From: DTU064 sp045594085
GTDB taxonomy: Bacteria > Bacillota > Clostridia > Oscillospirales > CAG-272
Direction of reading: 5' to 3'
DNA length: 64,000 nucleotides
Assembly (NCBI GenBank): GCA_045594085.1
Contig: JAZNXW010000017.1
Location: forward strand, 92,738 to 156,737
The notes beneath the pieces are model-generated. The model made no database searches and was not told the DNA's origin. It saw only the letters and a list, made by a program, of their open reading frames with translations. Position numbers and translations under genes: made by a program. This document shows, one piece after another, positions 54,075-62,516 of this stretch (the stretch's first letter is position 1; each line of letters begins with the position of its first letter).

Positions 54075-56093
54075 TTATTTTTCGTTCTCTTCCCCGGTCA
54101 GCTCATCGGACTCGGGTTCGGTCTCCGCATCCGCATAGACGCGAACGCCCGCGGCAGTTTTCATTACAGCACCGCTGTCCTTTCCGACAGTAACGCGATC
54201 GCCCTCCACCGTGACGTCGCCGGTCACAAAGAGAATTTCCATTCTCTGCGCCGTAACCGAAACATCGCCGTCACCGCGATTTATAGCGGTGTAAAGCGTT
54301 TCTTCGTCGTTTCCGCGTCCGTACATAAGGAAACCTCGAATGCCGAAACGGCAAAGATAGAGCTCACCGTCACGATACACCTTATTTTCGCGGCGGAGCT
54401 TACCGACCTCACGGTAGTGCGCAAGGAGCGCCTTATTTTCGCGTCCCCACGGGAACGGCATTCTGTTGAACGGATCGCTGTAACCTTCCATTCCGGCTTC
54501 GTCGCCGTAATAAATGGACGGAATGCCGGGGATCGTTGCATTTATGAGGTACGCGAGCTTGACGAGACGCTCACCGTTCGCATACTGCTCGGGTGTCATG
54601 CGTTTTTTGAGGAGCTGTGCGTTTGTGTATCCATCAGGAAGATCGCCCGCGAGCGCGGTTATAATACGCACGGTATCGTGCGTACCGAGCAGATTCATCA
54701 GCGCGTGCACGACCTCAAGCGGATAATGCTCCCAGATCGTATGAAGTGCGAGGAGCATCGGCTCCTCCTCGCCGCTCCGCATATATTCGATAAGTGCGGC
54801 GCGGACAGGATAGTTCATAACAGAATCAAGCTGATGTCCCTGGAAATAATGGCGTCTTTGACCGTACGCGATCTTGCAGGATGCATCTTCCCAAACCTCA
54901 CCGATGACGATGGGAGTGCGTTTTTCGCCCTTGTAGCTCGAATGAACTCTGTCAGCAAGCGCTTCAACAAAGCCGTCGGACAGCTCGTCCACAACGTCGA
55001 GACGCCATCCGGATATTCCCATTGACGTATACGTATCGATGATTCCGTCCTCGCCGTTGATATAATCAACGTAATCGGGATCGCGGCTGTTGACGCGCGG
55101 CAGGATCTTTATGCCCCACCAGCTTTCGTAATCATCGCGTTCCTCGCCAAAAGAAAACCACTTATGATACTTCGATTTTTCGGATTGATACGCGCCGAGA
55201 TTCTTATAAGTACCATGCTTATTGAAATATTTACTGTCCGAGCCGGTGTGATTGAACACACCGTCGAGGATAACGGCAATTCCGCGCTTTTCTGCCGCCT
55301 TGATGAGCGATGACAGCGCACGCTTGCCGCCGAACATAGAATCGACCTTTTCAAAGTCGCCCGTATCATATTTATGGTTGGAGTGAGCCTCAAATATCGG
55401 GGAGAGATAAACAGTCGTTACTCCGAGAGACTCAAGATAGTCAAGCTTTTCCTTTACTCCCCAAAGATCTCCGCCAAAAAACATATCGTTTGCGACGTTT
55501 GCACCGGGATATTCGGGATACTGCGGCTCTCCGCCGTACCAATCCTCGTTCATAACGGCATAATCTTTAGGAACGCACTTGCCGGATCTTGCAAATCTGT
55601 CCACAAACGCGTGATATATGATACCGCCGTACCAATCTGTGGGGGCGGGATATTTTCGATCATAAACAGTGAGGGCGAATGCGCCGTCACCGCGGTCATC
55701 GCGGCAAAATTCGGGCAGACCATCGTCGAGCGACTGGATCACCCTGACCTTTTTGCCCTTCGACTTGAAGTCGAAGCCGAAATAAAAGAGTCCGACATCA
55801 AGTCCGAACTTCGACGTCAGCGCCTTCATATTGACGTTGACGGCAAAGACGTCCATATCTCGTTCGAGACGGATGCGGTTCATAGTATATTTATGCGCGG
55901 GGCCACCCGATTCAAGCCAAATGTACATTGATGCGTCCGTCGGCACCGACGCCCGCGGCAAAAGAAGCTCAAAGCGCACTGTCTCAGAGCGTTTATGCGT
56001 TCCGTTCGACGTGTATTTTTCGCCCGTTTTGGAGACTGTATAGCGTCTTAACTCGGGACGGTGGTAGGGGGGCTCTATCGTAAAATAACTCAT
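54075..56093 (-). CDS. Intracellular GH13 alpha-glucosidase/amylase-like enzyme
   Basis: 672 residues with no signal peptide. An N-terminal beta domain (about 1-135) is followed by the GH13 barrel: YHAFVDRFARSG, VILDGVFNHTG (region I), GWRLDVVDEL (region II, nucleophile Asp), VIGEVWEDA (region III, acid/base Glu) and LLGTHDTVR (region IV, Asp). The pattern fits neopullulanase or maltogenic-type enzymes acting on maltodextrins. The last 30 residues are acidic (TEPESDELTGEENEK). With GlgP upstream it probably handles debranching products or dextrins. No clear ribosome site precedes the ATG; a strong hairpin lies 12 bases upstream. Confidence 0.9.
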   Translation of the reverse strand: MSYFTIEPPYHRPELRRYTVSKTGEKYTSNGTHKRSETVRFELLLPRASVPTDASMYIWLESGGPAHKYTMNRIRLERDMDVFAVNVNMKALTSKFGLDVGLFYFGFDFKSKGKKVRVIQSLDDGLPEFCRDDRGDGAFALTVYDRKYPAPTDWYGGIIYHAFVDRFARSGKCVPKDYAVMNEDWYGGEPQYPEYPGANVANDMFFGGDLWGVKEKLDYLESLGVTTVYLSPIFEAHSNHKYDTGDFEKVDSMFGGKRALSSLIKAAEKRGIAVILDGVFNHTGSDSKYFNKHGTYKNLGAYQSEKSKYHKWFSFGEERDDYESWWGIKILPRVNSRDPDYVDYINGEDGIIDTYTSMGISGWRLDVVDELSDGFVEALADRVHSSYKGEKRTPIVIGEVWEDASCKIAYGQRRHYFQGHQLDSVMNYPVRAALIEYMRSGEEEPMLLALHTIWEHYPLEVVHALMNLLGTHDTVRIITALAGDLPDGYTNAQLLKKRMTPEQYANGERLVKLAYLINATIPGIPSIYYGDEAGMEGYSDPFNRMPFPWGRENKALLAHYREVGKLRRENKVYRDGELYLCRFGIRGFLMYGRGNDEETLYTAINRGDGDVSVTAQRMEILFVTGDVTVEGDRVTVGKDSGAVMKTAAGVRVYADAETEPESDELTGEENEK

Positions 56094-56105
56094 AATGATT
56101 TACAG

Positions 56106-56130
56106 TATGGGGGAGCGATGCTCCCCCATA
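56106..56130 (-). other. Hairpin between glgP and the GH13 gene
   Basis: TATGGGGGAGC / GCTCCCCCATA, 11 pairs with loop of three bases (56106-56130), without a following U run. It may slow or process the transcript, or affect translation of the GH13 gene, whose start lies 12 bases away and has no Shine-Dalgarno sequence. Confidence 0.7.
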
Positions 56131-56166
56131 CCTTTTCCTTGTTTGTGTTCTTTTGGACGGCTAATA

Positions 56167-58593
56167 TCAATAAACGGGTTTAGCGTTCCAGATATTTTCC
56201 GCGTAGTCCTTGATGCTTCTGTCGGCGGAGAAATAGCCTGCACCGGCGATATTGATCGCGGACTTCTTGTACCATACGTCGGGATTCTTGTAATCAGCAA
56301 GAGCGGCGAGGTATGCGTCACGGTAGGATTCAAAGTCTGCAAGGCACATATACGGGTCTGCAACTCCGTGACCGAGCAGGAAATACTGCATCATATGCGC
56401 GAAAGATTTGCCGTTGATGCCCTCGGAAAGGAGGTCAACTGCTCTGCGGATCTTATCGTTGCCGTAGTAGTACTTGATGGATTCGTAACCGTTTCTCCAA
56501 AGCTCATCGACCTCCTCGGTGCGCAGACCGAAGATGTAGATGTTGTCGTTGCCTACTGCCTGTGCCATTTCAACGTTCGCACCATCAAGAGTACCGACTG
56601 TAAGCGCACCGTTGATCATAAACTTCATGCAACCCGTACCGCTTGCTTCCTTACCTGCGAGGGAGATCTGTTCGCTGATCTCGGATGCGGGCATAAGAAC
56701 TTCCGCTGTGGAGACCTTATAGTCTTCAAGATAAACGACTCTGATACGGTCGCGGAGCTTAGGATCGTTTTCGATCTCACGGCTGAGATTCCAAATGAGA
56801 TCGATAACATCCTTAGCGAGGTAGTATCCGGGAGCCGCCTTACCGCCGAAGATAAACGTCTGAGGCGGGAGATCGGAGTTCGGATTTTCCTTGAGTTCAC
56901 GGTAGAAGGAAATGATCTTAAGCACGTTAAGAAGCTGACGCTTATATTCGTGCATACGCTTTACCTGAACGTCGAAGATGCTGCTTGTGTCAAGCGCGAT
57001 GCCCGTCTTATCGAAATAGAACTTAGCGAAGCGTTCCTTATTTTCGAGCTTGATGCGGGCGAGCTCTTCGTGGATTTCCTTCTTATCCGCATAAGCGGCG
57101 AAATCTGCGAGAGCGGAGGAATCCTTCTTATACTTCGGACCGATGGTCTTATTGAGAAGCTCAGTGAGACCGGGGTTCGAGTAGCAGAGCCAACGTCTGT
57201 GAGCGATACCGTTCGTTACGTTGGTGAACTTTTCGGGAGTGTACTTATAATAATCGTGGAAGATGGTATCCTTGAGGATCTCGGAATGGAGTGCAGAAAC
57301 GCCGTTCACCTTCTGAGATGCGACGATGGAGAGGTTAGCCATTCTGACCTGACCGTAGCCGATAACGCTCATTCTGGAGATTCTGCCCCAATCGCCGGGG
57401 TATGCATTCCAAAGGTCTGCGCAGAATCGGCGGTTGATCTCGGAAACGATCATATAAATACGGGGGAGCTTGAGGCGGAAGAGATCCTCGTTCCACTTTT
57501 CAAGCGCTTCGGGCATAACTGTATGGTTGGTGTAAGAAATACTCTTTCTTACGACCTCCCATGCATCTTCCCAGGAGTAGGAATACTCATCGAGGAGGAT
57601 TCGCATAAGCTCGGGAACAACGAGAGCGGGGTGCGTATCGTTAATATGGATGGAAACCTTATCACCGAAGTTGGAAAGAGTGCCGTACATAGAGAGGTGA
57701 TCCTGGAAGACACTCTGGAGCGATGCGGAAACAAGGAAATACTGCTGAGTAAGTCTGAGCAGCTTACCTTCCGTATGCTCGTCTGAGGGATAAAGCACCT
57801 TTGTGATCGCTTCTGCGTTGGTATTCTGCTGCATTGCGTGAACGTAGTCACCCTGCGAGAAGAGATTCATATTGAAGTTCTGCGTTGTGCCGCGTGCTCT
57901 CCAAAGACGAAGAGTATTGACTGCCTTGCTGTCCGCACCGGAAACCATAAGGTCATAAGGAACTGCGTTGATCTCTGTACAATTTTCGAGATATACGGTG
58001 CAGCGTCCGTTTTCCCAAGTTTCCTTGACATGACCGTCGAGACGGACAGTCATTGTCTTATCTGTTCTGGGGACGAGCCAGCATTCACCGCCGGGAAGCC
58101 ACACATCGGGGAGCTCGATCTGCTGACCGTCTACGATCTTCTGACGGAAAAGTCCGTATTCATAGCAAAGAGAGTAGCCGTTTGCAAAGTAGCCGAGAGA
58201 GGAAAGCGAGTCCATAAAGCATGCCGCAAGACGTCCGAGACCGCCGTTACCGAGAGAGGGGTCCGGCTCAAGCTCGTAAAGCTCGTCAAGAGAGACTCCG
58301 ATATCCTCAAGAACCTCGCGGTATTCCTCAGCAACGCCGAGGTTATGGAGATTATTCTTGAGCTGTCTTCCGAGAAGGAACTCCATGCAGAGGTAAACGA
58401 TTCTCTTGCCTTCTGCCTTTTTTGTGTCCTTCTTATATTCGGAGCGCATCGTTGTGAGATGCTCTCTGACGGACATTACCGTCGCCTTGTAGATCTGTTC
58501 TTTGGTCGCATCCTGTGCGGTGGTGTTAAAGTACTGTGAGAGTTTTCTGTTAAGCGCGTCCCTGATCTCGCGCTTTGTCATCTGGGTTTTCAT
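56167..58593 (-). CDS. glgP: Glycogen/maltodextrin phosphorylase
   Basis: 808 residues, normal for bacterial phosphorylases. Releases glucose-1-phosphate from glycogen ends. Signatures: KRIVYLCMEFLLGRQLKNN, DPSLGNGGLGRLAACFMDS, IHINDTHPALVVPELMRIL and VTNGIAHRRWL. The PLP lysine lies in EASGTGCMKFMINGALTVG (near residue 654). GGAAG lies before the ATG. It sits behind the synthesis genes in one operon, so glycogen build-up and breakdown enzymes are made together and flux must be set allosterically. Confidence 0.97.
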   Translation of the reverse strand: MKTQMTKREIRDALNRKLSQYFNTTAQDATKEQIYKATVMSVREHLTTMRSEYKKDTKKAEGKRIVYLCMEFLLGRQLKNNLHNLGVAEEYREVLEDIGVSLDELYELEPDPSLGNGGLGRLAACFMDSLSSLGYFANGYSLCYEYGLFRQKIVDGQQIELPDVWLPGGECWLVPRTDKTMTVRLDGHVKETWENGRCTVYLENCTEINAVPYDLMVSGADSKAVNTLRLWRARGTTQNFNMNLFSQGDYVHAMQQNTNAEAITKVLYPSDEHTEGKLLRLTQQYFLVSASLQSVFQDHLSMYGTLSNFGDKVSIHINDTHPALVVPELMRILLDEYSYSWEDAWEVVRKSISYTNHTVMPEALEKWNEDLFRLKLPRIYMIVSEINRRFCADLWNAYPGDWGRISRMSVIGYGQVRMANLSIVASQKVNGVSALHSEILKDTIFHDYYKYTPEKFTNVTNGIAHRRWLCYSNPGLTELLNKTIGPKYKKDSSALADFAAYADKKEIHEELARIKLENKERFAKFYFDKTGIALDTSSIFDVQVKRMHEYKRQLLNVLKIISFYRELKENPNSDLPPQTFIFGGKAAPGYYLAKDVIDLIWNLSREIENDPKLRDRIRVVYLEDYKVSTAEVLMPASEISEQISLAGKEASGTGCMKFMINGALTVGTLDGANVEMAQAVGNDNIYIFGLRTEEVDELWRNGYESIKYYYGNDKIRRAVDLLSEGINGKSFAHMMQYFLLGHGVADPYMCLADFESYRDAYLAALADYKNPDVWYKKSAINIAGAGYFSADRSIKDYAENIWNAKPVY

Positions 58594-58628
58594 AAGGTGT
58601 TACTGTTTTCTTCCTGTCGTATTGATTT

Positions 58629-60053
58629 TCAGAGCTTTTCATAGAGCTCCATATATTTTTCCGCGGATGCACTCCACGAGAAATCAACCTTCATCGCCTT
58701 GCGCATAAGAGACGTCCAACGCTTCTTATCTCTGTAAACAGAGGTAGCATATCTCATTGTATGGAGCATATCGTGTGCGTTATAGTTTGTGAAGGTGAAG
58801 CCGTTGCCTTCGCCGGTATATTCGTTATACGGCTTGATGGTGTCGTAAAGACCGCCTGTTTCGCGGACGATCGGCACTGTGCCGTAACGGGATGCGATCA
58901 TCTGAGAGAGACCGCAAGGCTCGCTCTGAGACGGCATAAGGAACATATCTGCACCTGCGTAGATCTTCTTGGAGAGCTCACGGTTGAACTGGAGCTGTGC
59001 GGAGACCTTTGCGGGATAGCGGCGGGCAAGCTCAGCAAAATATACCTCGTATTCGCGTTCGCCGGTACCGAGTATGACTACCTGAACGTCATCGCAGAGG
59101 TATTCTTCGATAACTCTCTGAACGAGGTCAATGCCCTTATGCTTTGCAAGACGTGTTATCATTGCAACGATGGGGGTATCGGGAGATTCGGGGAGTCCGA
59201 GCAGACGCTGGAGATCGGCCTTGCACGCACGCTTACCGGAATAAGCTCTTGCTGTGTAATTCTTGGCAAGGATCGTATCATTTTCGGGATTGTAAAGATC
59301 CGTGTCGATGCCGTTGATGATTCCGGAGACCTTTTCACGGTAAAGTCTGAGCACGTGGTACAGACCGTGTGAATAAAACTCACTCTGGATCTCTTCGGCA
59401 TATCTGGGAGAAACCGTCGTTACAGCGTTTGCGCAGACGATCGCGCCCTTTGTGAGGTTGATGGCATTATCATATTCGATGATTCCGCGGATGTTCTGGC
59501 CGAGGCCGAACACGTCACCGAGGATTTCCGTGCCGTAAACGCCCTGATACTCGATGTTATGGATCGTGTAAACTGCCTTTACGTTACGGTATCTTTCATC
59601 GCCGGAGAATACCGTCTTAAGGTATATGACTGCGGATGCGCTCTGCCAGTCGTTGCAGTGCAGAATGTCGGGGAAGAAATCCACTTTGTCCATCAGTTCA
59701 AGGATGGCACGTCCGAAAAATGCGAATCTCTCACCGTCGTCATAGCTGCCGTAAAGCGCAGGACGGTTGAAGTAATACTCGTTGTCTATAAAATAGAATG
59801 TAACGCCGAGATGCTCGGTAGAATAGATACCGCAATACTGCGTACGCCAAGCGAGCTTTACCTCAGTTTGGGTGATAAATGTAAGCTTTTCTCTTTCCGC
59901 TGCGGGGAGCTTGCCGTAAAGCGGAATAACGACTCTGATATCGCTATCCGGATACTTTGCTTTAAGCGCTGTGGGAAGTGCGCCGAGGACGTCACCGAGT
60001 CCGCCTGTAGCGGCAAACGGAACGGCTTCGGAACCTGCATATAATATCTTCAT
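58629..60053 (-). CDS. glgA: Glycogen synthase
   Basis: 474 residues, GT5 family. Adds glucose from ADP-glucose to the growing chain. The N-terminus KILYAGSEAVPFAATGGLGD corresponds to the KTGGL ADP-glucose loop, but the usual lysine is alanine here. DILHCNDWQSAS, VYTIHNIEYQGVYG, MLTRLAKHKGIDL-like (MITRLAKHKGIDLV), PSQSEPCGLSQMIASRYG and the acceptor region ETGGLYDT are present. AAAGGA precedes the start. Confidence 0.96.
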   Translation of the reverse strand: MKILYAGSEAVPFAATGGLGDVLGALPTALKAKYPDSDIRVVIPLYGKLPAAEREKLTFITQTEVKLAWRTQYCGIYSTEHLGVTFYFIDNEYYFNRPALYGSYDDGERFAFFGRAILELMDKVDFFPDILHCNDWQSASAVIYLKTVFSGDERYRNVKAVYTIHNIEYQGVYGTEILGDVFGLGQNIRGIIEYDNAINLTKGAIVCANAVTTVSPRYAEEIQSEFYSHGLYHVLRLYREKVSGIINGIDTDLYNPENDTILAKNYTARAYSGKRACKADLQRLLGLPESPDTPIVAMITRLAKHKGIDLVQRVIEEYLCDDVQVVILGTGEREYEVYFAELARRYPAKVSAQLQFNRELSKKIYAGADMFLMPSQSEPCGLSQMIASRYGTVPIVRETGGLYDTIKPYNEYTGEGNGFTFTNYNAHDMLHTMRYATSVYRDKKRWTSLMRKAMKVDFSWSASAEKYMELYEKL

Positions 60054-60107
60054 ACTGTTTCCTTTCGTTTTGTTTTTCTTATAAGCGGCGCGGATGATCT
60101 GTCGGAC

Positions 60108-61241
60108 TTAGATCATTTTTCCCTTTGCCACATAGATCGGCATGGACTGTGCACCGGAAAGATTTACTCCGTCACGGATAACAACGTCCTTGTCGGTAAG
60201 AACATAGTTAAGCGATACGTTTTCGCCGGTAAATGTATCCTGGAAAAGTATCGAATTTTTAACGACCGTATTTTCGCCTACCTTAACACCTCTGAAGAGG
60301 ATGGAGTTTTCGACGTGTCCCTCGATAACGCAGCCGTCTGCGATGAGAGAGTTCTTAACGGTAGCATTTCCGATGTACTTTGCGGGAGGCGAATTTCTTA
60401 CCTTTGTGTAGATCGGTCTGTTCTTCTCATGGAAGAGAGCCTTACGCGCTTCACCGTCAGAGATGAGCTCCATGGAATGAGCGAAATAATCGGAAATGGA
60501 GGAGATGACTGCGAAATAACCATCATATCTGTACACGCGGAAGTTTGCGTGACCGATATTTCTGCCGATGATATCGCGGTTCATACTTACGTAGTTATGA
60601 GCGATGGAGTCGAGCACCATCGTTTGCAGATATGTACGGCTCATAACAACGATATTGAGCGAAACGTCAGCTTCGCCGGAGAAATTCGTGGGATAAGCCA
60701 TAATATCGGTGATGTTTCCCTCTTCGTCAGACTTGAAGAGCGTATTGATCTTTGCCTGTTCGGGAGTGAGGGACATACGCTTAACAGCGATCGTCATATC
60801 GGCGCCGTTCTTGATGTGGTCGTCGATAATATCGTTAAGGTCGATATTGCATATAACGTCGCAGTCGGAAAGCACAACGTAATCGTCCTGAATGTGAGAG
60901 ATCGCGTCGTTGATGCTCTTGAGAGCCTCAAGACGAGTCTGATAGAGGGCGTTTACGTTATTTGCGAAAGCGGAAATGAAGGGCGGGAGAATCTTGATAC
61001 CGCCGCGTGCGCGGGCGAGGTCCCAGTCCTTACCGCTTCCGATATGGTCCATCAGAGAATGGTAATTGTAATGGGTGATGACGTTTACGTTTGTGATACC
61101 GGAATTGACCATATTCGAGAGAGTAAAGTCAATGAGTCTGTATCTGCATCCAAACGGAACGGAAGCAAGTGTACGCAGACGGGTAAGCTCGGGGATGTTG
61201 GCGTCGTGTATATTGGAGAAAATAATTCCTGTAGCAGACAT
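60108..61241 (-). CDS. glgD: GlgD subunit of ADP-glucose pyrophosphorylase
   Basis: 377 residues. Nucleotidyltransferase-like domain (about 1-240) and left-handed beta-helix at the C-terminus (KNSLIADGCVIEGHVENSIL). The N-terminal GTP/ATP loop is degenerate (FSNIHDANIPELTRLRTLAS instead of LAGGxGSRL), as usual for GlgD, which is considered a regulatory partner of GlgC in Firmicutes. GAGG lies before the ATG, and glgC is just upstream. Confidence 0.95.
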   Translation of the reverse strand: MSATGIIFSNIHDANIPELTRLRTLASVPFGCRYRLIDFTLSNMVNSGITNVNVITHYNYHSLMDHIGSGKDWDLARARGGIKILPPFISAFANNVNALYQTRLEALKSINDAISHIQDDYVVLSDCDVICNIDLNDIIDDHIKNGADMTIAVKRMSLTPEQAKINTLFKSDEEGNITDIMAYPTNFSGEADVSLNIVVMSRTYLQTMVLDSIAHNYVSMNRDIIGRNIGHANFRVYRYDGYFAVISSISDYFAHSMELISDGEARKALFHEKNRPIYTKVRNSPPAKYIGNATVKNSLIADGCVIEGHVENSILFRGVKVGENTVVKNSILFQDTFTGENVSLNYVLTDKDVVIRDGVNLSGAQSMPIYVAKGKMI

Positions 61242-61279
61242 ATCGTTCCTCTTTCTTTTTAAGTTATTTACTCAAAAGT

Positions 61280-62470
61280 TTACTTTTCGGATGCGCCTAT
61301 CATAGCGCCGGCGGGAACGACTGTTCCCTCCTTGAGTGTGATGCCCGCGCCGATAAGGGCGATGCCTTCAGCGACCTCTTTAGGTCTGCCGACCGAGCAG
61401 TTTTCACCGATGACGGTGTCACCGTCGATAATGCTGTAATTAACAACACTTCCGGCGCCGATTCTTGTTCCCGTCATAATAACGGAATCCTTTACGTACG
61501 CGCCCTTTTCAACGATTACTCCGCCGGAAAGAACGGAGTTTTCAACTACGCCGTAGATCTCGCAGCCTTCGGTGATGAGCGAATTCTTGACATCCGCGTT
61601 TTCTCCGATGAAATGCGGGGGCTCTGCATTATTTCTCGAGTAGATTCTCCACTCACGGTCATTGATAACAAACGCAGGCTCTTCTCCGAGAAGATCCATA
61701 TTCGCTTCCCAAAGAGACTGGATGGTTCCGACGTCCTTCCAATAGCCGCGGAAGGGATACGTAAACATCATCTTGCCGTCGTTGAGCATTGCGGGGATGA
61801 TATCCTTACCGAAGTCGTTTGAGGATTCGGGATTGAGTTCGTCTCGTCTGAGGTATTCTGCGAGAGCCTTACGGTTAAAGATGTAGATACCCATAGACGC
61901 CTTTGTGCTCTTGGGATGCTTGGGTTTCTCTTCAAATTCGTAGATCTGACCGTTTTCGTAAGTATTCAGGATACCGAAACGGGACGCTTCCTCGATCGGA
62001 ACCTCAAGAACCGCGATCGTTGCGTCTGCATTGTTCTTCTTGTGCTCTGCAAGCATCTCGTCGTAGTCCATCTTATAAATATGGTCACCGGAGAGAATGA
62101 GAACATAGTCGGGATCGTAGCGCTCGATGAACGCAAGGTTCTGATAGATCGCATTTGCTGTACCGCGGTACCAGTCGGAGGACGTTTTTCCCTGATAGGG
62201 AGGAAGCACCATAACACCGCCGGTGTTACGGTCGAGGTCCCACGGCTGACCGTTTCCTATGTATTCATTGAGGACCAAGGGTTGATACTGCGTGAGAACG
62301 CCGACGGTATCGATGCCGGGGTTGACGCAGGTTGACATTGGAAAGTCGATGATACGGTATTTTCCGCCGAACTGTACTGCAGGCTTAGCGGTTGTTTCCG
62401 TAAGTGTGTAGAGTCTGCTGCCCTGGCCGCCTGCGAGAAGCATAGCGACGCATTCCTTTTTCTTGTACAT
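61280..62470 (-). CDS. glgC: Glucose-1-phosphate adenylyltransferase, catalytic subunit
   Basis: 396 residues. Makes ADP-glucose from ATP and glucose-1-phosphate, the committed step to glycogen. MLLAGGQGSRLYTLTETTAKPAVQFGGKYR-type pyrophosphorylase loop is intact (positions 10-38), as are WYRGTANAIYQNL, LSGDHIYKMDYDEML and FEEKPKHPKSTKASMGIYIF. A C-terminal beta-helix (GCEIYGVVENSVLSGGVIV) follows. GAGGAGAG precedes the ATG. Forms a mixed enzyme with GlgD. Confidence 0.97.
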   Translation of the reverse strand: MYKKKECVAMLLAGGQGSRLYTLTETTAKPAVQFGGKYRIIDFPMSTCVNPGIDTVGVLTQYQPLVLNEYIGNGQPWDLDRNTGGVMVLPPYQGKTSSDWYRGTANAIYQNLAFIERYDPDYVLILSGDHIYKMDYDEMLAEHKKNNADATIAVLEVPIEEASRFGILNTYENGQIYEFEEKPKHPKSTKASMGIYIFNRKALAEYLRRDELNPESSNDFGKDIIPAMLNDGKMMFTYPFRGYWKDVGTIQSLWEANMDLLGEEPAFVINDREWRIYSRNNAEPPHFIGENADVKNSLITEGCEIYGVVENSVLSGGVIVEKGAYVKDSVIMTGTRIGAGSVVNYSIIDGDTVIGENCSVGRPKEVAEGIALIGAGITLKEGTVVPAGAMIGASEK

Positions 62471-62516
62471 AAGAAGTCTCTCCTCAATAATAAATTTTTA
62501 TTTTTGTAATAGACCG

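Noticed and set aside
56095..57786. 563-codon open frame on the plus strand
   Set aside because: Antisense shadow of glgP; no promoter, ribosome site or motif.
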